From Bemisia tabaci (Eukaryota; Arthropoda; Insecta; Hemiptera; Aleyrodidae): a DNA stretch of 64,000 bases. The position numbers and the translations under genes are program-made. The DNA lies in assembly GCF_918797505.1 (NCBI RefSeq), contig NC_092793.1:63917660-63981659 (forward strand), given 5' to 3'. Under the pieces are notes generated by a model. That model searched no databases, was not told where the DNA came from, and was given only the letters and a program-made list of their open reading frames with translations. Positions 56,197-64,000 of this stretch are shown here, in pieces; position 1 is the first letter of the stretch, and each line of letters opens with the position of its first letter.

Positions 56197-57293
56197 CTGA
56201 AACAAGAAATAAACATAGAAGATGATTCAAATGACAATGAGAGTCTTGAAGCAGTGGTGTCATTCCTCTCCTAGATACTTGACAAGCTCCTTCCCCTATT
56301 TTATTACTTTGCACCCCCCCCCCCCATCAAAACAACCGCGGATTTCCAAGAGTGTGCGAAGACTCCTTCCAGGAGGTGTGAGGTGGGGGGGGGGGTGTCG
56401 GAGGAAATCCACCGCAAACATTTGATAAATAGATGCTCTGTAGAGCCAATTTGGAGCTAAAAATCGCAGTTCGGTCGCATTTTCCGCACTAAAGGCTTAG
56501 TCTTTACGTGTGAATAAAAACTGACCGGGGGGGGGGGGGGGAGATATGTATGGAGAATGAAGGACTGGGGAGAAAAGAAGAAAAAAGGGAGGCGGAGGAG
56601 AATATCACGTAGGGAAAACAAGTAACACTTCGGCGGATTCACGCTAACTGCCCATGAAAAAAAAAAATACCCCCCCCCCCCAATTTATTTCTCATTTTCT
56701 TCCCAAAATTGGACGAGTTATTCGTCTGCAAACATCGCTACTGACACGACTGCTTACAAGTAGAAGTATCGTAACAAAATCCTTGTGTGCAAACTTGCGC
56801 AGATCAAATACGAAAATCCCCTTTCAAATTACCTACTTCAAAAAAATTGAGAGGCACATCATTGGGAACTGAGCCGTGAGGGGAAAAACGCCAAACTACA
56901 GCAAACGGTTAGCGTTTTGGAACTTAATGCTATGGTAGGGATTTTTCGACCCCCGTCCTCTCGTAAAGCTTCTGAGGCGTAGCTTTCTATCCGTAAATAC
57001 GTAAGAACTAAAGGGCGTATTGCACTCTTCGGTCCCCCTCCCCCAGAGCGTTAGATATTTTATGAATGCCCCCTTTCTTCTGCACTCTGAAAATCTTCAA
57101 CCTTAAAATTTGACAATAATGTAAGCCAGCCGTCGGGAATTTTGGAGATCGGGAACATTTCCTAACGTCCTGCAGAGGACATTTTTCACTAAACTTTTGC
57201 AAGAAAAAAAAAAAAAAAACTAAAGAAAACAAAATGATCCGTGGAGCTAATGTCTCGTACTTTCGCAAGAGACCAATACACAGATTTTCACAG
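56197..57293. other. Upstream of coding exon 1: acceptor, then low-complexity sequence
   Basis: The first bases hold the acceptor TTTATTTCTTGTTTCAG (minus, 56213-56197). Beyond it are several G- or C-runs (56316-56326, 56384-56394, 56527-56540, 56670-56681). A non-coding first exon and the promoter may lie here or further upstream, but none could be identified. Confidence 0.4.
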
Positions 57294-57777
57294 CCCTGAG
57301 AGGGTAGCCCGGCCACTGATGCACGAGTCGGAGCTCGCAAAATCACGACGTTTCCAAAAGCGCGAGGCCGAACTCCTTCCATCTCCCTCGCACTCGTTGG
57401 ACGCTGAAAGCGTTCCATCTTTCTCGCACCCGTTGCCCGTACTAGAAGAACCCACGTAAAATTAATCAGCTGTCTTCCAACACGAGATGCGGAACTTGCT
57501 CCATCTCACTCGCACTCTCTCTCGCACCCGTTGTCCTTATGGGAAAATCGACACACGCGGACCGCGATATCCCGCAAACCGACGGGCGGATCAAGAAATC
57601 CTCCCTTATCCGGCGCCTCAGGGTAGAGATGGATCCCAGTGCGGAATCTCAGCGTCATACGACCTTCCCCAGTGCGAGGGAGATGGAAAGAGTTCGGCGT
57701 CGCGATGTTGGAAACGCCGAGCCATGATTTTTTCAAGCTCCGACTCGTGCATCCGTTGCCGGGCTACTCTCTCAGGG
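57294..57777. mobile_element. 484-bp element with CCCTGAGAGGGTAGCCCGG ends
   Basis: CCCTGAGAGGGTAGCCCGG followed by GATGCACGAGTCGGAGCT at the left is mirrored at 57733-57777. The arms extend inward through GTTTCC and CTCCCTCGCACT words. A truncated relative lies at 62575-62790. No transposase. Confidence 0.8.
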
Positions 57778-58194
57778 ATGTAAAAATCGGTCTGTGCGTT
57801 AGTCTCCTCTGCGAAAGCATGTGATATTTGCTCCGCGGATCCTTTTGTTTTCGTTGGTTTTTACTTTCTCGCTCCCCTAGGGTAGAGAGGAAGTATTGTC
57901 ATCCTCCAAGAAAAAAAAAAAAAAAAAGTTGAAATTTCATCATTTCTAGACGTTTTAAGGTCCCAGGAGTCAAAATAACCATACTTGAAAAAAATGTGTC
58001 CGTCCGTCCGACGTCCCCCAAATCTGTCTACAGCGATATCTCAGAATCTATCTGTTCGATTTCATTCAAAATTCTCACAGAACACCATATTTATGGTCTC
58101 CTTATGCACGTCCAACGATTTTGGGGTATGCTAAAATTTGGGGGGGCTAGGGTCAAATTGGGTTAAAGGTCCATTTTCAGCAAAATCACACGGA
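57778..58194. other. Spacer, nothing recognised
   Basis: Includes an A-run (57909-57927) and a GTCCGTCCGTCCGACGTCCC stretch at 57998-58017. No gene. Confidence 0.45.
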
Positions 58195-58680
58195 AAGCTC
58201 ATTTTGAGGGACCGTAAATTTTGAAAAATGCCTTTAATTCTTTAAAAGTGGGCATCAAGCACATCACCTGGGTCATTAATTTAAGTTCCTAAAAGATCTT
58301 TGGACTAACTCAAATTCAAGGGATTACGAGGCCCAAAAGTAGGGCACTTTGCTCCGCGACATCACACAAACAACTCATTTTCAAAGACTGTAAATTTGAA
58401 AAAAATGCCTTTCATTTCTTCGAAAGTTGGCATAAGAGCACCACCTGGTTCAATAATGTAAGTTCCTATGAGGTCTTTGGACTAAACTAAAAATTGAAGG
58501 GTTACGCGTCATATAGCGAGGAGAGCACTTTGGTCACACGGAGAGCTCATGGACTGTAGATTTTGAAAAAATGCCTTTAATTCTTTGAAAGTTAGCTCAA
58601 AAGCACCATCTGAGTCATTAATTTAAGTTCCTAAAGGATTCATGGACTAATCTCATAATTGCAGAGGGCCGATAGGAAAC
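58195..58680. repeat. Three degenerate tandem units of about 175 bp
   Basis: Each unit has AGCTCATTTTGAGG-like sequence, then CTGTAAATTT..AAAAATGCCTTT, TTCTTTGAAAGTT, GCACCA(C/T)CTG and TTAAGTTCCTAAA. Unit starts are about 58195, 58371 and 58543. Confidence 0.8.
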
Positions 58681-59672
58681 GCTCAATTCTCTGATAAATG
58701 AGTCGGAACGCTTCTAGATAATAGCAGCAAACGCTTTGAGTCAGGTGAAACCTAGGAATTCAAATGCATTATATAATGCATCATATACTATTTCCAAAAT
58801 TACTCCGTAGGTAATCACAAAGCAAAATTAGACAACTAATTAGATACATACTCACATTACAAAGGTACTATGAATCATCAAGCTAACGCCAAGAACTGAC
58901 ACTTAGATCTTTATTAAAAACTAATATGTTTGTTGTTAATGAATTTAGAATCCCGGCAGATTCCATCTTTTGCGGTTCCTTTTTACGAGGTACTAAGCAC
59001 AAATATAATGTAATAATTGGCACAAATATGACTGATTTAATGCTTGTTAATGAAGGAGGTTATAATTGTTATAACGTGACGTTTGTTGACTTGTCTCTGG
59101 TTGACGTTTGTCGATGGCGCTCTCTATTGTTTTCGCTTTGAGTTACGGGATACGCGGTAAGGAGATGGCGCTCCTGGCGGGCGTGTCGTGAACCTTCCAG
59201 CAGGTAGATTCGCCCGCCAAATTTAAAATTTGGGAGATGCTAAGCGAAAACCGTTTAGTTTTAAGACTATTTGAACATCGAATAGTCATTCTACCCATTC
59301 AAGTAGATATTTGATGGCTTTTGACCGTGATTAAGGAGAGATTATTATAATATAAAATCGTATCTGAAGTATGATGTCAATGAATCTAATGGATCCTAAT
59401 GAATCGTAGAAAAGCTAAGATTTTTACGGATCGCCATCTTTGACAGGAGACTTTGTTAATCAATTACATATTTAATTGAAGATGCCTCATAAAATCAACA
59501 AGTCGAGTCCGAATATATGAATTCATCACATATCGCGAAGACATTTACAATGAAGTTCAGTGGTTTGAATAAAAATTTCATAACTATTATCCTGTGATCA
59601 AAATTCCAATCAAACTTTATGATTTTGTAAAATTGGCAGTATTTTTCTAAATATTCCAGTAAAAGTGTCTAT
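58681..59672. other. Spacer before the hairpin array, nothing recognised
   Basis: AT-rich with a small GC-richer patch (59112-59220). The frame at 58926-59141 shows no known family. Confidence 0.45.
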
Positions 59673-59836
59673 GCCGGCGCGAAGCGCCGGCTCGAGCGAG
59701 AAAGTTCCGTGCGGTCCCCGCACCAATCCGCTAAGCGGACGGGGGGGCGAAGCCCCCCAAATGCCGGCGCGTAGCGCCGGTACGCGGCGCGAAGCGCCGC
59801 GCATAAATTGGCCTGAGGCCAATTTTTTTTTTTTTT
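59673..59836. repeat. Array of seven perfect hairpins, all with 3-base loops
   Basis: Within 153 bp there are hairpins at 59673-59691 (8-bp stem, loop GAA), 59709-59723 (6 bp, TCC), 59727-59739 (5 bp, TAA), 59742-59758 (7 bp, GAA), 59764-59780 (7 bp, GTA), 59783-59801 (8 bp, GAA) and 59805-59825 (9 bp, TGA). The last runs into 14 T. Spacers are mostly 2-5 bases. Three stems contain GCGAAGC, known as an unusually stable DNA mini-hairpin. The array is GC-rich in AT-rich surroundings and non-coding. Its origin and role are unknown. Confidence 0.95.
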
Positions 59837-60171
59837 GCTAAAATTAACTGCTTAAGTCCGAAAGTGAAAAGTTGTTGTCTTTTAGTCTTCACGTCGGCTG
59901 GGGTTACTTTTTGTTACTTTTATCTTCTGTTTTGAAATAGTTCATGCAAATTCTCGGAAAATTTTGAGAGAAGCTGTTATTTGGCTTCAAAAATAAAATA
60001 AATAAACCAAAATGGAACATAAAGACGGTGTGCAACGTTGCAATCGGAGGAGAAGCGGGGTTTTCGCGCGCATTTCATCAATATTTGACTCCGATCGTGG
60101 AAGGCGCTCTCGATACAACTATTTCACCACAGGGAATGTCTATATTGGCACTTGCTAGATTAAAGGCGTTC

Positions 60172-61895
60172 TACAGGGTGTCTCACGAAAAAGGAGCCAC
60201 CTTGAATATCTGCCGAACGCGTCGGAATTTCAAAAAACGGTAAAAGACGTGTTCGGGGGACACCATTTGGCATATTTGACATTTTCCCAAACCGCGAGAG
60301 GGGCGCGGGGCGGGGGGTGCCCCACCCGTAAGTAGAAATTTTCAAATAGCACCCCTACTTTTTTATTTCAGAAATCAATTTCTCGCAAAAAAAACAAGCC
60401 ACCCTGTCCAAACGAATGTAAATCAGACAATTTTTCAGTGTTTGGCAGAGGTTGAAACATTTTTTTCATGCTCCTTTCAAAAATTTCTCACGCCCAATGG
60501 AATGGGCCTGTTGCAAACTTTTGCTAGAGCAAAAATAAGAGTTGTTTCTTATAGATAATGCCTCAAAAATCACGATGAGCGCATCGGCAAAGTCTGAAAT
60601 GCACTCATAACTTCACAATCTGCGTAAGAAATTTGCGTTTTTTTAAGCTTCCCGCTTCAAAAACGATACTACGGCATAGGTGAACATTTTGTTAGAGGAG
60701 TCGCTCCATCGTCGGCGATATTCATCATGGCCGACGCTTGCACGCAGTTCCGCGCGTAATTCAAGGAGAGTTCAAGGTCAATCAATTCGGGCGTGGAAAA
60801 TATGAACGTTAACACACCGATTGTTATCTGGTCTAATCCAGTTCAGGTGTTATCTCGTCCCATCAAACGTGTTTTGGCGGATTGGCGTCGGCTATGATGA
60901 TTATTGCCGACAATGGAACGACTCCTCTTACAAAATGTTCACCTGTGCCGTAGTGTCGTTTTTGAAGCGGGAAGCTCAAAAAACCGCAAATTTCTTACGC
61001 AGTTTGTGAAGTTATGAGTGCATTTCAGAGTTTGCCGATGCGCTCATCGTGATTTTTGAGGCATTATCTATAAGAAACAACTCTTAGTTTTGCTCTAGCA
61101 AAAGTTTGCAACAGGCCCATTGCCGCATCAAACCAAACTCTCCGCCAAAAAAATTCTTAAACATTGCACTTTCCTTAAAAGAAAAAAAAAATCTGCTGCA
61201 CTCGAAATCTGGAGCACGTGGAGCCCTTCTTTGCGACATTAAAATTCGTTTTACCGAACATTTCCGGGGGGCGCTCATCGGGAGGGAGTAGTAGGTTATA
61301 GACAAGTATTATTATTCTTTTATCTGGAGCATAAGAAACCGTGTCCATGAAGCAACAGGTAAGTAGAAAAACAAATGGATTAGCTATTTCTCGGGGGGGG
61401 GGGGAGGGAGGGGATGTCAGTGACTTGAACCGGACCTTGATACTTCATTGACACCCCCCCCCTCCCGAAAAAAAGCTAATCCATTTGTTTTTCTACTTAG
61501 CTGTTTCTTTTCTTTTGACGAAAGTGCAATGTTTAAGAATTTTTTTGGCGGAGAGTTTGGTTTGATGCGGCAATTCCACTGGGTGTGGGAAATTTCTGAA
61601 AAGAGCATGAAAAAAATGTTTCAACCTCTGCCAATCACTGAAAAATTGTCCGATTCACATTCGGTTAGGACAGGGTGGCTTGTTTTTTGGCGTAAAATTG
61701 ATTTCTGAGATAAAAAAGTAGGGGTGCCATTTGAAAAGTTCGACTTACGGGTGGGGCACCCCCTGCCCCTCTCGCGGTTTGGGAAAATGCCAAATACGCC
61801 AAATGGTGTCCCCCGAACGCATCTTTTACCGTTTTTCGAAATTCCGACGTGTTCGGCAGATATTCAAGGTGGCTCTTTCTTCGTGAGACACCCTA
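60172..61895. mobile_element. Foldback with ACAGGGTGTCTCACGAA ends
   Basis: TACAGGGTGTCTCACGAA at 60172 is mirrored by the end at 61894. The arms share GGAGCCACCTTGAATATCTG-type sequence, CCAAATGGTGTCCCCCGAA, a GGGGTGCCCCACCC block and GAAACATTTTTTTCATGCTC. The left arm is split by another palindrome (60504-61118), after which the arm continues ATTGCCGCATCAAACC to about 61185. The hAT MITE copy 3 begins within 10 bp of its right end. Confidence 0.88.
60504..61118. mobile_element. Palindromic element nested in the foldback arm
   Basis: GGGCCTGTTGCAAACTTTTG at 60504 is mirrored at 61118. Arms of about 230 bp share ATAATGCCTCAAAAATCACG, GATGCGCTCATCG-type words and GAAATTTGCG. The interrupted host sequence can be restored by removing it (AAT on the left, ATT on the right), suggesting a 2-bp AT or similar duplication. 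No coding sequence. Confidence 0.88.
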
Positions 61896-61901
61896 TCACA
61901 C

Positions 61902-62286
61902 TAGAGTACCTGTATAGCGAGAGTATAGACAGATGTGAAACTCCGAAAATCCATCAGGCCTTCACCGATGTCTTCGCGAATAAAGTTAGGGCCCAGAAAT
62001 GCAGCCAACCTATGAATCTCAATTATCCAGAGCGCTTTACTAATACAATTGTTACGAACCATCGTCTATAAAGCACGTATTTGACTTACTTGTTGCATAA
62101 ATTTACTCATTTTTGCGGAAGAACGCTCATTTATGTACATTCTTAGCCATCTTGGTTAGAATTGGAATGTGCAGACTGGCAGTGAAATTTTGTGCGTTTG
62201 AAGTTGGTTAGAAGGGTGGCTGCACTTTTGGGCCCTAAGCCCTCCATGAAGCGATCTGTCCATACTCTCGCTATATAGGTACTCTA
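61902..62286 (+). mobile_element. hAT-type MITE, copy 3
   Basis: 385 bp with ends TAGAGTACC and GGTACTCTA. It is flanked by the 8-bp duplication TATCACAC (61894-61901 and 62287-62294). Near-identical to copies 1 and 2, and inserted at the edge of the 60172 foldback. Confidence 0.93.
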
Positions 62287-62294
62287 TATCACAC

Positions 62295-63145
62295 TGCGCT
62301 TGCAGACGCGGTGCTGACAGCGGAGCAAAACTAGAACATCGCTTTGACTTTCTGTTCCTATCATGGTTTACCGAAACACATGAGTCATACTTGCAAAATT
62401 TTGGATCATCGCTAATGCTTTTTTTTTTTTTTTTTTTTTTTTTAACTTCAAAAAATTAAATTTTATAAAAGGAAACCGATGGTTAAATCCTGTAGTTCTC
62501 GTGAAATTGAGATTAGATTCTCGCAATTCGTCACTTATAACAGGCAGTTATTATCAGTATAGGTAGATAGATATCATGGGAGGATTTCGCGATCCACCCG
62601 CCGGTTCGCAGGATATCGCGGTCCGCGTGTGTCAATTTTTTCTTAAGGACAACGGGTGCGAGAGAGAGTGCGAGTGAGATGGAACAAGTTCCGCGTTTCG
62701 CGCTGGAAGATGGCTGATTAATTTTAGGTAAGATTTTTGCGAATGCCGACTCGTGCATCCGTTGCCGGGCAACCCTCTTGTGAGACACGAGAAAATCTAG
62801 AGCGTCTCTGCTTCGGACGGACGGAGCCTTTTTTTTGAGGGGGGGGGGGGGGGGTTAAATACATTGCCACGAAAACGCAGCTGCAAGCTAATCGTTTTCG
62901 ATACATCGAACAGTAGAGATTGTATCGATATCGATTGGTTTAACATGTATACATAGCCTCAAAAGTCAATTGAGTAACCTGTGGGAACGGGTTATTGATT
63001 CTTACAAGCATACAATGGCAATTAAAAACGAAATTGACAGGGGTATACTCATTTTTAGCTTTTCTCACTTAGATCCTTTGGCGTTTAAGGCATGTTCTAT
63101 TGTTCCAACCGAACAATACATCGAACCACTATCGAATACGATCCA
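62295..63145. repeat. Spacer with a truncated relative of the 57294 element
   Basis: 62575-62790 shares GATATCGCGGTCCGCGTGTG, GACAACGGGTGCGAGAGAG and CGACTCGTGCATCCGTTGCC with 57520-57770 in opposite orientation for the first parts. T-run 62419-62443 and G-run 62838-62854 are also present. No gene. Confidence 0.6.
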
Positions 63146-64000
63146 TACAGGGCCTTGTAGAAGTTCAGCTCCCCCCCCCCCCGCCCTTTAACTTTTGATC
63201 GGTTGCTTTCAGCCAAATGAAATTTTCACACCGTTCTTCGGACGAAAGGAACTGCTTTAGGGCATAACTAAAATTTCGGAGGCGGCGCCCCCAGACTGCT
63301 TGGCGGACCCAAAACAAACATTCGAGATATTCCCGACCAAAATTTAAAATAGCCCTGTTTTCAAAAAATCATGTGCGCTGATTACAAAATCCTGAGAATT
63401 TAATTCAACATCGCAGAACTTTCAAGAAAAATAGCAAATCTCATCATTGAAGGTCGCAGACCGGCCCCTTCGGCTACTTTGCATGCAACCTCCCCCCTCC
63501 GGTATCAAAATCACAATATGGCTCCCTAGGATTTTTCGATCGGCTTACACTTTCTGAAAACAGACCTATTCTAAAAATTGATCGCAAAATATCTCGGAGA
63601 AAAATATCGTAGCCCTCCACTTGCGTCGTTTTTTACCCTCTTTTTGGAATGGCCATTAGAAATGAATCGGCTGACGCGAAAACCGCTGATGTCCATTTTC
63701 TCTTATTTTGAGAAAACTACAAAAAACTTTAGAAGCCTTTTGAATGCGGGAAAAAAATGTTCAAAAGTTGATTATTACAAGAAAGGATTGTAGAAAAGGA
63801 TCCCTAACAGTTTCCAGCTCCTCTTCTATCTGGGACGGAGTAATTAAAAAGAGAGGACTCTGAACATTAGCGGTTTTCGCATGATACGTAAAAATCGCCG
63901 AGTTTTGGAGCCGTTTGATATTTTCAAAATTCATTCAAAAGATGTTGAAGCGGTAGATTATCATTCACGTAAAGTTAAAAAAATAAAATTCCGGATAATT
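63146..64000. other. Possible repeat start (ATACAGGGCCTTGTAG), continues past the window
   Basis: TACAGGGCCTTGTAGAAG followed by a C-run and CTTTAACTTTTGATCGGTTG resembles the start of the ACAGGGTG-type foldbacks. If so, its other arm lies outside. The rest shows no gene. Confidence 0.4.

Noticed and set aside
57008..57418. 136-residue minus-strand frame
   Set aside because: Crosses an A-run and the arm of the 57294 inverted-repeat element; the translation contains poly-F and no domain.
59673..59836. Bacterial terminator and contamination
   Set aside because: The flanks are AT-rich and continuous with other insect-type repeats, and no bacterial gene is nearby; kept instead as an unexplained hairpin array.

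Overview
This window is animal nuclear DNA, almost certainly from an arthropod and most likely a hemipteran insect. Evidence: a multi-exon gene with GT-AG introns up to 13 kb long, Copia-type retrotransposons with an insect-copia-like primer site, hAT-type MITEs, 5S- and tRNA-derived fragments, many long palindromic (foldback) repeats, and runs of AGGTAGGTACC-type motifs. A whitefly-like genome is my guess from the repeat style. The species cannot be fixed from the sequence alone.

One protein-coding gene is well supported. It lies on the minus strand from 56180 down to 21801, with seven coding exons joined by six phase-consistent GT-AG introns into a 445-residue protein. It is a DUF89 metal-dependent damage-control phosphatase of the ARMT1 type (human C6orf211), carrying the DN...D metal site, the DLNYRK segment and the RTxK motif. 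Introns 1, 3 and 6 (3.9, 12.5 and 13.3 kb) are filled with mobile DNA. A strong acceptor just upstream of the start codon suggests a non-coding 5' exon further out. Nearly all other open frames are chance frames in repeats.

Layout. 1-18 kb (3' of the gene): palindromic repeats, a large nested element with satellite-like ends (4.5-7.8 kb) containing a 5S-derived and a tRNA-like sequence, a hAT MITE (11.5 kb), two long foldbacks with ACAGGGTGTCCC ends (13.4-17.1 kb) and a TTAA-flanked foldback (17.5 kb). 18-21.8 kb: a Copia remnant and the gene's 3' flank. 22-35.5 kb (intron 6): a foldback holding a hAT MITE, an LTR-like promoter with a TATA box, a GC-cored foldback, tandem repeats, a Copia remnant and one Copia element bounded by two LTRs and a 5-bp target duplication. 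35.5-37.5 kb: exons 4-6 with a LINE fragment in intron 5. 37.5-50 kb (intron 3): foldbacks, a tandem array with conserved open frames, and G24/C21 runs. 50-56.2 kb: exons 1-3 with a second GC-cored foldback and a TA-flanked element. 56.2-64 kb: upstream repeats, a dense array of seven perfect triloop hairpins (59.67-59.84 kb), a nested foldback and a third hAT MITE.

The most unusual structure is the hairpin array. The most useful result is the reconstructed ARMT1-type gene, which would be easy to miss because its exons are short and scattered over 34 kb. All coordinates were read by eye; element boundaries without target duplications are approximate.
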